From: Pelagomonas calceolata
Lineage: Eukaryota > Sar > Pelagophyceae > Pelagomonadales > Pelagomonadaceae
NCBI GenBank assembly: GCA_918797485.1
Contig: CAKKNE010000005.1
Coordinates: forward strand, 3,658,001-3,722,000
DNA length: 64,000 nt
Direction: 5' to 3'
The notes below the pieces were generated by a model. It did no database searches. It saw only the letters and a list, made by a program, of their open reading frames with translations, and was not told the DNA's origin. The position numbers were made by a program, and so were the translations under genes. Of the stretch, positions 13,942-22,517 are shown piece after piece (within the stretch, counting starts at the first letter, position 1; each line of letters starts with the position of its first letter).

Positions 13942-15081
13942 CTAGGACGCGGCGCGGCGGGCGCGTGCGAGCGCCTCGCGTGCCTTCTCCAGCGCAATCG
14001 GCGCATTCGCAAAGCCCGGGTGATTGGTCCCGAACACCCGACGCGAGATCCGAATCACGTCCTCGAGCGTCGCCACAGCCTCCTCGCAATCGCTGATTGA
14101 GGCTCCTTCACCACTATAGAGCGATTTCGCAAGCCTCCACCGAAGTTTGAGCGTCTCTACGTGGTTGGCGCCGTGGTGGGACACGGAAAACGCAATCACG
14201 TCGGGTAGAAATGCTTTTGCCTCGGCGAAACGACCGAGGTCGTTGAGCGACTCTGCAACATTACCACCGTATATCACCGCCATTGGGTCATCGGGATGGC
14301 AATGGCCGGCCCGGACGTAAACCAACTGTTTGTTATAGGCGTCATGTTGCATGGCTAGCCCCAGCTCAGGACGGCCTAGATCCGCATAACACACAGCAAT
14401 AGAGTTCATCGTGTTGGCACAGCAGCGTGCGTCATCCCCACAGCGCTGCTGTGCGGATAAGACCGACTTGTAGATTGCGAGGGAGTCTGTTATCTTGCCC
14501 ACGCCATGTAGCCCCGCCGCGACATTGCCCATCGAGTAGATCCGAAGCCTATCCTTCTCTGGCCTGTGAATGTTCGATTTCCAGGCCCCCCACCCGAGCG
14601 CGCACTTCACGACGCCGTGGTACATCTGCTTGCACAGCCGACAATGATCATATTGCAAAGCGCACATACCTACCGCATTCGTACCTCTATTGCTTCTTTC
14701 CGCCTGCTCGACAGAAACCTTCGCCTGCTCCACCAAGCAAGATACGTGCGCGAAACCCGCCGTCCCGCGGCACGCGCATCCGCGCACGAGACCCTCTCCC
14801 GTGCGAAAATGGACGTCTTCCGTGCAGATGTAGCACGTCTGGCCCTTCGTGTCCTCGGCGCACGCCTCGACCGCGACCGCGACGGCCTCCTTGTATTTTT
14901 TGTCGGCGTGGTATTTTTCCGCGTTGCCGCCGCGGTGTATTTCCTTACAAATCTGCTTATGGCCGCGGCGCCAGTGGTCCATCTGGCAAGTCCGATTGCA
15001 GTATCTGACCTTGCACCGCGCACACTTCGGCGCGTCGTGGGCCAGTGGGGCGGCGCAGGCGGCGCAGTTTGTGGGGATCAT
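13942..15081 (-). CDS. MYND finger + RING-CH-like + TPR protein
   Basis: Single-exon 379-aa protein. Residues ~6-45 carry a MYND-type zinc finger (CAACAAPL, then CARCKVRYCNRTCQ and HKQIC). Residues ~80-160 hold a second Cys/His cluster (CYICTED, GCACRGTAGFAHVSC, CRLCKQ) that reads as a RING-CH (RINGv) domain, the kind found in membrane-linked E3 ligases. The C-terminal ~200 residues are TPR-like helical repeats with NxxA and DLGRFAEAKAF signatures. A role as an E3 ligase or protein-interaction adaptor is inference from the domains. Its stop lies 46 nt from the dynein stop on the other strand. No signal peptide or membrane segment is seen. Confidence 0.8.
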   Translation of the reverse strand: MIPTNCAACAAPLAHDAPKCARCKVRYCNRTCQMDHWRRGHKQICKEIHRGGNAEKYHADKKYKEAVAVAVEACAEDTKGQTCYICTEDVHFRTGEGLVRGCACRGTAGFAHVSCLVEQAKVSVEQAERSNRGTNAVGMCALQYDHCRLCKQMYHGVVKCALGWGAWKSNIHRPEKDRLRIYSMGNVAAGLHGVGKITDSLAIYKSVLSAQQRCGDDARCCANTMNSIAVCYADLGRPELGLAMQHDAYNKQLVYVRAGHCHPDDPMAVIYGGNVAESLNDLGRFAEAKAFLPDVIAFSVSHHGANHVETLKLRWRLAKSLYSGEGASISDCEEAVATLEDVIRISRRVFGTNHPGFANAPIALEKAREALARARRAAS

Positions 15082-15289
15082 CTTGCGTTTTGCGGTGAGT
15101 TTTTGCGTTTGCGGGGCGCTTTGACTCGGCTTGAAAAACCCGTTTTTTCACCTCACACGCCGCGACGCGAACGCTCTACAGACGCCGTGGCCTCTCAATC
15201 GAGGGTTGCCGAGTCTTTAAGCTACGCACAACGCCATCGCCGCGCCTAAACTTCGAGTTCAGGAGAGTTAAATACGACGTCCTTACACG

Positions 15290-16525
15290 CTAGTTCGTCA
15301 TGACCTGCGGCCCGTCCGCCGGCACCTGCTGCTGGAAGTGCACGTTCTCCGTGAACTCCAGATAGACGGAGAAGAGCACGTGCAGCGACTCCACGATCGA
15401 GTCATACACCGGCACGTCGAGCAGGCCGCAGGCGATCTTCGCGAATTCGGCCAGAGTGACTTCCAAATTTTCATCAGGTAAAGGCGTCGTCTTGAGCAGC
15501 TCCTCGAACTCGGGCTCCCATTCCTCCATGAGCTTATCAATATCCGGCATAGCTTTTCGGTAATGGACCTGGGGCGGCGGCTTCGATCGGTGCAGGTCCT
15601 CGATGGATTTGATCCACCTATCGATCTCCTGGGGATTCTTGGCGGCATTTTCGATGCTTCTGACAGCCACGTCGCCGTGCTGCTTTTTGGAGACTGCACG
15701 CAGCTGCAATTCGAGCACGGTCGCATCGGACTGCGCCGCCGCCGGCTCGTCGAGAACCTGCAGGCCGAGGTTGTCCTTCTGGCCGTCGGGCCGCGGCACC
15801 TTGAGGAACGCGTCCATCTCGCCGACCGCCGGGATGTAGTCGGGTACGAAACACTTGAGCGTCGACTCGAGCTCGACCTCGTGCGCGGCGTATCTCCCGA
15901 TGTACTGGAACAGGTCGCGCACGTCCGCTGACACATTGAGGTCGGCGTAGTCGTCCGGGTTGTACGCGCCCTCGACTTCGGTCGGCGCCTGCTTCTGGGG
16001 CGGGTCCTCGTCGTCCTCCTCCTCGTCCTCGTCGTCGTCGTCACTGGAAGACGACTGCTGCGCCATCATCCCCATGCCCATGCTGCCGGACTGCTTCGGC
16101 GACGGCCTGGCGGCTTGCGGGCGCTCAGGCGAACTGCGCGCGGGCGGCTGCTTGCTGAAGGCCGCCGCCGGCCGCGCCGGGCTGCTGCTTTTCTCTTCAG
16201 TCGTACTTACAGAATTCTCGGAGTCGTCCAGGTCCTCAGCCTCGTCAAATGGATTGTTGTGGAAGACGGCATTCCCCTTCGACGCCGGCGCGCCGCGCGC
16301 CGCCGCCTTGGGGCTCGGGGCGCCGCCCTTGGCGCCCGCGTCGCCTCCTTTTGCGCCGGCGTAGGCCTTGGGCGACGGCTTGCCGTCCGCGAGCGACGAC
16401 GCCTCGCTCTCCTGCGACAGCTCGAGGGCCTCATCGTACGGCATGTTCTGTATAACGTCGCCACCCCCGCCCCGCCGACCGGGGCTCGGCTCGTACTCAT
16501 CGTCGGACGCAGTGGAGCGCGGCAT
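15290..16525 (-). CDS. IFT46: Intraflagellar transport protein 46
   Basis: Subunit of the IFT-B complex, which carries cargo along flagellar microtubules. Single exon, 411 aa. The N-terminal ~175 residues are low-complexity (Ala/Pro/Ser, then an Asp/Glu run). The C-terminal ~220 residues match the IFT46 core: DVRDLFQYIGRY, CFVPDYIPAVGEMDAFLKVP, LGLQVLDEPAAAQSD, IENAAKNPQEIDRWIKSI, MPDIDKLMEEW and LLDVPVYDSIVESLHVLF. Its presence implies that the organism builds a flagellum at some stage. The upstream 398 nt carry no copy of the palindromic promoter element found near many neighbours. Confidence 0.93.
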   Translation of the reverse strand: MPRSTASDDEYEPSPGRRGGGGDVIQNMPYDEALELSQESEASSLADGKPSPKAYAGAKGGDAGAKGGAPSPKAAARGAPASKGNAVFHNNPFDEAEDLDDSENSVSTTEEKSSSPARPAAAFSKQPPARSSPERPQAARPSPKQSGSMGMGMMAQQSSSSDDDDEDEEEDDEDPPQKQAPTEVEGAYNPDDYADLNVSADVRDLFQYIGRYAAHEVELESTLKCFVPDYIPAVGEMDAFLKVPRPDGQKDNLGLQVLDEPAAAQSDATVLELQLRAVSKKQHGDVAVRSIENAAKNPQEIDRWIKSIEDLHRSKPPPQVHYRKAMPDIDKLMEEWEPEFEELLKTTPLPDENLEVTLAEFAKIACGLLDVPVYDSIVESLHVLFSVYLEFTENVHFQQQVPADGPQVMTN

Positions 16526-16923
16526 CTTGTCTGGCGGCGCGGTGATCTGTTTGGGCGGCGCGTGCGCTCCCCGCGCTCGCGGGCAGGCTGCTTTGTTTTT
16601 GGCAGCGGTGCGGCGTCTCCTCGCGCGGGGGCTGGAGCTCGGCTGCGCTACGTTCAGGCACGTCCGTCTGGCTCTACGGGGCAGCCCCGGCGGGATTTAT
16701 CCGCTTTGTGGGGCAGGCTTTACGGCCTCGCGGCAGGTGCTCAGTTTTGTATTTCTAGCCGTTGAGGAGGGGGAATTGCCCGGCACCCCTCCCGCCCGGC
16801 GCCCGACATACGCCGGGGGACTTATCCTCACGTCTTACTCGCGCACCTTTCCGATGGGAAGCTCACCTGACTGGGCCGCGCGCCCGCGGTGGGCGGGAGG
16901 ACTCAAGATCACTACAACAGGGA
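16526..16923. other. Intergenic, IFT46 upstream region
   Basis: GC-rich spacer between the IFT46 start and the stop of the next minus-strand gene. Open frames on the plus strand here are antisense extensions of the flanking genes. No promoter motif is recognised. Confidence 0.5.
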
Positions 16924-18156
16924 TTACGCAGACTTCGCGAAGACACATGAGAAGCAAGCCGGCGGCGCGTCAACGGGCGGCGGCGGCATCGCCGGGCTTG
17001 CGGGCGTGGTGGGGCTCGGCGCTCGCGAAGAGGGCGCGGCCGTCGAGCCGCCGGCGGGATCAACAGCGCCGCCGAGGCAGCGCGCGATGGAGTCGTCGCC
17101 GAGGGCCGCGCGTTCGAGCGCTGCCACGGTCACGGAGCCCGAGCGCGCGGCGAGGACCGCGGCGCGCGCGACGAGCGACGTGTCTTCGTCGTCACCACCG
17201 AGCGCGCGGGCGGCGTCGAGCGCCTCGGAAGCTTCCAGAACACCATCGCCATCGACGTCATACGACAAGAGGCGCCGGCGAAGTTCGGCGCGCGTCAGCG
17301 TGGCCGCGGTACCCACGGCGTGCCGCAAATCATCACCGAGGAGGGCGCTCACGTCCTCGCGGCGGCTCAGCCGCTCGATCTCGCGCGCCAGCGCCCCCGC
17401 GTCGGCGTCGCGGCACAGATCCGAAACGACGTCGTGGGCCAGTGCACTGGTGTTGTCGCCCTTCTGCCGCCGGCGCGCGGCGGCCACCAGCGTCTCGCGC
17501 GCGACGCCCACACAGGCGACGAGGGCGCGGAGGAGGCCCACTTCGCCCGCCGCGAAGACGTGATCCCAGACCACGACCAGCGCGTCGAGCGGCAGCGTGC
17601 CGGCGAGCGCATCACACAGGAGTCCTGGAGTGAGGGTCTCCATGGCAAACGCCAGCGGCGCGGCACCGACGACGGCCGCGACGTCTGAGTAGGCGACGGC
17701 GACGGCCTCGGCGACGGCGCGGCCCGCCGCCGGCAGGCGCCGACTATCACACGCGTCGGCGAGCGTCCTCACGAGCGCGGCGGCGCCTTCGTCGTCGTCG
17801 ACGAAGAGGCGTACGACGCACGCGAGCGTCGCGAGGTCCTCGACGTCGCCCGGCGCCGCCTCGGAGGAATCGTCCGTCAACACCATGCTTTCGAGGGCCC
17901 GACGTGCGCCGAGCGCGATCGCGTCGTCGTCAGTCGTTCCGCGATGCGATGCGGCGGCACAGGCCGCCTCGAGCGCGTCTCTGCCGCACGGTCCCGCGAG
18001 CGTGCGTACAGCGCCGTCGTCGTCGCACCTCTCCAGCCACCGCCGGCCGACGCGCAGCGCCGCGTCCCGGAGGCCCAGGAGCTCAGCGGTGGTGAGCGGT
18101 TCGGTCGACGCGCCGTCGTCGCGGTGACGGCCCAGGAGTGAGGATATGAAATTCAT
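16924..18156 (-). CDS. TBC-like / EF-hand protein, function unknown
   Basis: Single exon, 410 aa from the Met at 18156 (MNFISSLLGRH); the frame stays open 26 codons further upstream but that part looks non-coding. The middle (residues ~190-250) resembles the end of a TBC Rab-GAP domain: LPLDALVVVWDHVFAAGEVGLLRALVACV is visible in pieces. A single canonical EF-hand follows (DVDGDGVLEASE). The rest is very Ala-rich. Calcium-regulated control of a Rab GTPase would fit this order, but the catalytic Arg and Gln fingers of TBC domains are not recognisable, so it may be inactive or another fold. It is divergent from pyruvate kinase, with a shared palindromic element between them. Confidence 0.55.
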   Translation of the reverse strand: MNFISSLLGRHRDDGASTEPLTTAELLGLRDAALRVGRRWLERCDDDGAVRTLAGPCGRDALEAACAAASHRGTTDDDAIALGARRALESMVLTDDSSEAAPGDVEDLATLACVVRLFVDDDEGAAALVRTLADACDSRRLPAAGRAVAEAVAVAYSDVAAVVGAAPLAFAMETLTPGLLCDALAGTLPLDALVVVWDHVFAAGEVGLLRALVACVGVARETLVAAARRRQKGDNTSALAHDVVSDLCRDADAGALAREIERLSRREDVSALLGDDLRHAVGTAATLTRAELRRRLLSYDVDGDGVLEASEALDAARALGGDDEDTSLVARAAVLAARSGSVTVAALERAALGDDSIARCLGGAVDPAGGSTAAPSSRAPSPTTPASPAMPPPPVDAPPACFSCVFAKSA

Positions 18157-18347
18157 TCGCACGCGTTCGTTTTCGCAACGCTGCGCGTTCGCGTCCCGTA
18201 CAAAAATGCTTCCGGGCGTTTGTCGTGCGTGCAAATTACTGGCTCGTTCAAATTGGTCCGAGATGCAGGCTAAGGCAACGTTGTTGTCGTACTGCTTCAG
18301 TCCACAGCTGGCTGAAGTAATAATGATGCGTACGCAGAGTTGTGATT

Positions 18348-18371
18348 GCTAGTGTCTTACGGACCGCTAGC
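18348..18371 (+). promoter_or_regulatory. Palindromic promoter element, copy 1
   Basis: GCTAGTGTCTTAC, spacer, CGCTAGC. The inverted arms extend to TTGCTAG and CTAGCAA. It lies 201 nt upstream of the pyruvate kinase ATG and 191 nt upstream of the divergent TBC/EF-hand ATG. Confidence 0.65.
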
Positions 18372-18548
18372 AAGATTATTTTTTGCGTCCTGTCCCCTGC
18401 AATCGGCACGCAAACAGCGCGAGTAAAGAGACCCAGCACGCAGCGCTTGTGGTTTGTGCTCTCCGATCCAGATCGCAGCGCTGCACGCCGACGACGCGCG
18501 ACTGCAAGCCGCCTACCACTGCGTTGCAGCGCCCAGCAGCGCGTCACG

Positions 18549-20384
18549 ATGATGCGCGGCGCAAGACCCCTCGCACGCGCCGCGCGGCGCTTATCGACGA
18601 GCTGCGAGGGCAAAGCGTATGCAGGTGCCATGACGAAAGTAGTATGCACGCTAGGACCAGCCACCGAAACGCAGGAACGCGTGCAGGAGCTCTGCGACGC
18701 GGGCATGGCCTGCGCTAGATTAAATTTCAGTCACGTCACGGACTATTCCGAGCCCGCCGCGAAGATGGAGTTAGTGAGAGCCGCAAGAGGCGAGCACGCG
18801 AAGCTCGAGGGCACCATACATGATGCCGGATCTAGACATGCGAATCTCCGAGCGGTTTTGTTGGATACGAAGGGCCCGGAAGTACGGACGGGCACGTTGC
18901 CGGGCAACGCCGACTCCTTTATCATCGAGGACGGCATGGAGGTCATTTGCACGTTCGACGACGTTTCTTCGGATCCCGAAGTGAAGGCAGGAGACAGTAC
19001 GTGCCGGCTGCACGTGGACTACGAGTCCTTGCCTTCTACCGTTGCAGTAGGCTCGAAAATACTGTTGGATGACGGCTTGATCTCGCTCCAAGTCACATCT
19101 ATTGGTTCAGACAGCGTCACCGCCATCGCCGAGAACAGTGGACCGATCAAAGCCAGGAAGGGCGTGAATCTACCCGGGAGTATCTTGGACCTACCCGCAT
19201 TAACCCCAAAAGACAAGGAGGACATCCAGTGGGCCGTGGAGACGGGCGCCGATTTCGTCGCTCTATCTTTTGTGCGAAGCGCGAGGAACGTGCGGAGCTG
19301 CCGAGCTTTTATGGAAAGATGCTGCCCGGACCAGAAGACGCGCATGCCTCAAATAATATCAAAAATTGAGAACCAGGAAGGGGTGGATAATTTCGACGAG
19401 ATCCTCGAAGCAAGCGACGGCGTCATGGTCGCGCGCGGCGATCTGGGCGTGGAGATCGACTTTGAGAAGGTATTTGCGGCTCAAAGATACATGGTCGACG
19501 CGTGCAATAGGGTCGGGAAGCCCGTCATCGTCGCGACGCAGATGCTCGACAGCATGATGAGGCAACCTAGACCTACCAGAGCGGAGGTCACGGACGTCGC
19601 GGCCGCCGTGTTGGACGGTGCGGACGCCGTCATGCTGTCGGGCGAGACGGCCGCGGGCAAGTATCCCATCGAGAGTTTACAGGCGATGAAGTCGATCATA
19701 AGGGAGGCGGACGCGATCATCGACGGGAAGAGTAGGGAGGGCGAGACCTCTGGTAAAAGTTATGCTCGTAGCGCTCAAAAGTCGGCGAACGTCGTGCCTC
19801 TCCAAGATGTCGAATTGGACGCCGTGGCGCGCGCGGCGTGTCGGGCCGCCGACGCGCTCGACGCGAAGCTCATTACGTGCGTGACGCGCTCGGGGCAGCT
19901 CGCCAAGGCCGTGGCGCGGCACCGGCCGTCTATCCCCATCGTCGCGTTCTGCTACACGGCGGAGGTCGGCCGGTCGTTGGCTTTACATAGGGCGGTGACG
20001 CCGATCCTGCTCGACGCGGTCCGTGGCTCGGAGCAGAAAATGGACTTGAACGTGACGCGGTCGCGGCGATGGCGTCTTCATGAGACCGCATCGCCTCGAC
20101 GCCGTCGACGTGGCCGTCAGAGAGTCTACGCGTCTCGTGAATGTACAGAGGCAGTTTCGCGACGCCGTCGTTCCGCGCAGGGCGCCGAGAACCCCTACGA
20201 GAAGGGCACGTCCATGGGTCTCCTGCGGGCGGAATCCATTCGGACGTGCCGCGAGCTCGGGTACGTCACGGACGGCGACCGCGTCGTCTCCGTCGACCGC
20301 GCGCTGGGCAAGGCCCACGACGCCTTCGCCGTGGCGCAAACGCTCAAGATCTACACGGTCAGCGCCGAGGGCGGCGACATCTAG
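18549..20384 (+). CDS. PK: Pyruvate kinase, organelle-type leader
   Basis: Converts phosphoenolpyruvate and ADP to pyruvate and ATP at the end of glycolysis. Exons 18549-20051 and 20181-20384 give 567 aa. Family motifs: ARLNFSH, LDTKGPEVRTG, KARKGVNLPGS, ISKIENQEG with the catalytic Lys, VMVARGDLGVEI, ATQMLDSM and MLSGETAAGKYP; the C-terminal allosteric domain follows. The Met at 18549 is chosen because MMRGARPLARAARRLST is an Arg-rich mitochondrial-type presequence; the frame is open upstream to 18342 but crosses the promoter element. The in-frame 129-nt segment 20052-20180 breaks the C-domain and belongs to an introner-like family, so it is treated as an intron although it has no stop codon. 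Confidence 0.93.
   Translation: MMRGARPLARAARRLSTSCEGKAYAGAMTKVVCTLGPATETQERVQELCDAGMACARLNFSHVTDYSEPAAKMELVRAARGEHAKLEGTIHDAGSRHANLRAVLLDTKGPEVRTGTLPGNADSFIIEDGMEVICTFDDVSSDPEVKAGDSTCRLHVDYESLPSTVAVGSKILLDDGLISLQVTSIGSDSVTAIAENSGPIKARKGVNLPGSILDLPALTPKDKEDIQWAVETGADFVALSFVRSARNVRSCRAFMERCCPDQKTRMPQIISKIENQEGVDNFDEILEASDGVMVARGDLGVEIDFEKVFAAQRYMVDACNRVGKPVIVATQMLDSMMRQPRPTRAEVTDVAAAVLDGADAVMLSGETAAGKYPIESLQAMKSIIREADAIIDGKSREGETSGKSYARSAQKSANVVPLQDVELDAVARAACRAADALDAKLITCVTRSGQLAKAVARHRPSIPIVAFCYTAEVGRSLALHRAVTPILLDAVRGSEQKMDLNVTRSRRWRLHETASPRRRRRGRQRVYASRECTEAVSRRRRSAQGAENPYEKGTSMGLLRAESIRTCRELGYVTDGDRVVSVDRALGKAHDAFAVAQTLKIYTVSAEGGDI
20052..20180 (+). mobile_element. Introner-like intron, GTCAGAGAGTC family
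   Basis: GT-AG intron in pyruvate kinase. Its core, starting GGCGTCTTCATGAGACCG and running to GTCAGAGAGTC, is almost identical over about 55 nt to an intron of the C2-domain gene (59835-59922) and partly to introns at 27019 and 40487. It has no clear terminal inverted repeat or target duplication. Spliced length is a multiple of three. Confidence 0.55.
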
Positions 20385-20648
20385 TAGCGCGCGGCGTCTC
20401 TCTCTTTTCATCGAGAGTGGGGAATGAGGACATCAATCTCTTGGAACACATCGCTGCGTTCTTGTCGAGCCGCGGGGAGTGATGTCTCTTGTGGCGCTGA
20501 GATGCTACGATTCTGCAATTCCGACCCCACGTCGTTCGGACGTCGCGCGCGCTCGTCGTTATTTATTGGGTGTGATGATTGTTCCGCGCAGGCTTGCAAG
20601 CGCACCGCGTTTTTTTGTACTATTGTTCGTAGTGCACATAATCCCCCC

Positions 20649-21464
20649 CTAATTATCTTCTCGCCAGTAGCTCAGCACCGTCCAGCAGGCGCCGTTCGGG
20701 AGACGCGCGATGCGCTCGTTGAGACTATTTGTTTTGGCACGCCCGCGAACGAGCAGGGACCGGAAGCGCAGGAATTCGCGGTGAGGGGCTCGGGCGTACC
20801 GCTTGTAGGAGCCGTGCTCGCGGACGCCGGCCAAGATTTCTTGGCATTTGATGAAGTCCTCGTCGTCGCCGACGTCGCTGTAAATGTAACCATGATCTTC
20901 ATTCAGAACCTCTTCGACCGACAACTCGCCCTCGCACCGATCCGGTGACGCACCGGCCCGGAGCAACGCAACGAAAATCTCTCTAAAACTTGACATTTCC
21001 GCTTGAGATACAGCATTTAGAAGTATTCCGAGGGGGGTGCAGTGACTTGGGTATCCGTGACTGCCTGTTCTCGCATTCACGCTGGCTCCAGCCTGTAACA
21101 GTAGTGAAACCATCTCTGCCGAATGTGGTCCTAGTGGATAGTAGCATGCAAAGTGCAGCGGGGCATAGTCATCCGGGCCAGTTAAATTGACGTCGGCACC
21201 GCGGGAAATCAGGAATCGAGCAAGCTCGACGTGATCGGGGTCGATATCTCCATATAAGGACATGGAACGTTGGAGAGGTGTGTGTCCTTCAGCACAGACG
21301 TCATTGACGGCACCCGGTCCCGCGTCGTCGAGCCACGCCTTTAGCGCGGCATCGCCAAGATCGTACGGGCGATCCAATTCGTCGACGACGTCTACTGGTA
21401 CAACCATCGTGAAAGTGGCAATGCGGTCGCGAGATAACGTGTCGTCGAGGCGCGCGCGTGACAA
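20649..21464 (-). CDS. Ankyrin-repeat protein
   Basis: Single exon, 271 aa (or 252 aa from the Met at 21407, MVVPVDVVDELD). Three to four ankyrin repeats can be read at residues ~55-175: GHTPLQRSM...ARFLISRGADVNLTG, YAPLHFACYY...SLLLQAGASVNA, and CTPLGILLNA...ALLRAGASPD. Ankyrin repeats are protein-binding scaffolds; the partner is unknown. No catalytic domain is attached. It is convergent with pyruvate kinase, with a 264-nt gap, and divergent from the 21836 gene across a palindromic element. Confidence 0.75.
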   Translation of the reverse strand: MSRARLDDTLSRDRIATFTMVVPVDVVDELDRPYDLGDAALKAWLDDAGPGAVNDVCAEGHTPLQRSMSLYGDIDPDHVELARFLISRGADVNLTGPDDYAPLHFACYYPLGPHSAEMVSLLLQAGASVNARTGSHGYPSHCTPLGILLNAVSQAEMSSFREIFVALLRAGASPDRCEGELSVEEVLNEDHGYIYSDVGDDEDFIKCQEILAGVREHGSYKRYARAPHREFLRFRSLLVRGRAKTNSLNERIARLPNGACWTVLSYWREDN

Positions 21465-21630
21465 AGAGCCTCGAGTGAGTGTCGAGTCCGATTTGACGAC
21501 CTGTAGGCCACCACAGGTGGCCTCAACTCGTGACAGTGGTCGTCAGGCCGCCAAAAATATCAGGCTCGTCTCCGCTATCGCAGTTGCGCACGAGTCGACG
21601 CGACGACGCCGCGCCCACCTGGGCTTTCTA

Positions 21631-21654
21631 GCTAGTGTCTTACAGGCCGCTAGC
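21631..21654 (+). promoter_or_regulatory. Palindromic promoter element, copy 2
   Basis: GCTAGTGTCTTAC, spacer, CGCTAGC. It lies 205 nt upstream of the 21836 ATG and 166 nt from the divergent ankyrin start. Confidence 0.65.
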
Positions 21655-21835
21655 CCCTGGTCGCGCGAGGCCTTTACGAGAGCAACAGCCATTCGCACGC
21701 ATTCTTAACCGCTCGTGGCATCCCTGTCCGGTGAATTGCGCAACTAGCCAGGTCCCTGCAGCGCATCATTCGACCCACAGCTGCACTGCTCTTCACAAAA
21801 GCAAAAACCTTCAAAGCCCTCAGGCAATCGCATAA

Positions 21836-22438
21836 ATGGTTTACGCACGCGCAAGACCAGTGGGAATGATCGTCCTGGCTGTCGCGGTGGCGCTGCAGCC
21901 AGTGCGACGCCCTCACATGCGCACACGCGTCATCCGCGGCGCTCTGCCGATGCGGCCCTCCCCGGATTTGGAGCCAATCGAGATCGTGAACGCGTGCTTC
22001 GGCGGCCTCCGAACGCCGGACGATCCCCTGCCCGACGCCGGCTACGAACGGCTGTTCTACTTTTGCACGTACACGTGTCGGAAGGCGATCACGGCGCGGA
22101 TGGGCGCGGACTCGCTCGCGAACTTCACGAAGCATACAGAACTTTCGCCGGCCGTGCAGCCATTTACGCGCGCGGCTCGCATACGCATCGTCGACGAGCC
22201 GACGATCATTGCGGGCACGCCGACGCGCGGTCCGATGGCTACCGTAGGTGTGGACGTATTTATTGCGCCGAGTATCCGCCACGCGAGTGGCTACGAGAAG
22301 GAGTCGGACGCTCCTGAGGCGCTGCGATTTGCCATCCGGCTCCAGCAGGAGCGGCGACCTCCAAAAAATTGGCTCATCACGGAGATTTTAGATACGCGCT
22401 ACGCGTTCGCGGGCGACACGGGCAACGACCTGCAATAG
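21836..22438 (+). CDS. Small protein with N-terminal leader, NTF2-like fold possible
   Basis: Single exon, 200 aa. The N-terminus has a hydrophobic stretch (GMIVLAVAVALQ) followed by Arg-rich residues, suggesting a signal or bipartite plastid leader. The body (residues ~45-185) reads like small NTF2-like/DUF4864 proteins (IVNACFGGLRTPDDPLPDAGY...FTKH...), but that match is from memory and weak. The function is not recognised. Its stop lies 79 nt from the convergent guanidino kinase stop. Confidence 0.6.
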   Translation: MVYARARPVGMIVLAVAVALQPVRRPHMRTRVIRGALPMRPSPDLEPIEIVNACFGGLRTPDDPLPDAGYERLFYFCTYTCRKAITARMGADSLANFTKHTELSPAVQPFTRAARIRIVDEPTIIAGTPTRGPMATVGVDVFIAPSIRHASGYEKESDAPEALRFAIRLQQERRPPKNWLITEILDTRYAFAGDTGNDLQ

Positions 22439-22517
22439 TAAGTTTAGATTTGTGTTACGCCGCGACGACGGGTATATGTATGGTCTTTGGAATGGATCGT
22501 CGGCGACGGGTCGATTG

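Noticed and set aside
15960-16060. Trinucleotide repeat of GTC/CTC as non-coding microsatellite
   Set aside because: It encodes the Asp/Glu run of IFT46 in frame.
16368-17633. Long 421-codon plus-strand frame over IFT46 and the TBC-like gene
   Set aside because: It is antisense to two better genes, Arg-rich and without domain similarity; GC-rich coding DNA often leaves such open antisense frames.
18342-18548. Upstream 69-codon extension of pyruvate kinase
   Set aside because: It crosses the palindromic element and is not presequence-like; MMRGARPLARAARRLS is a better start.
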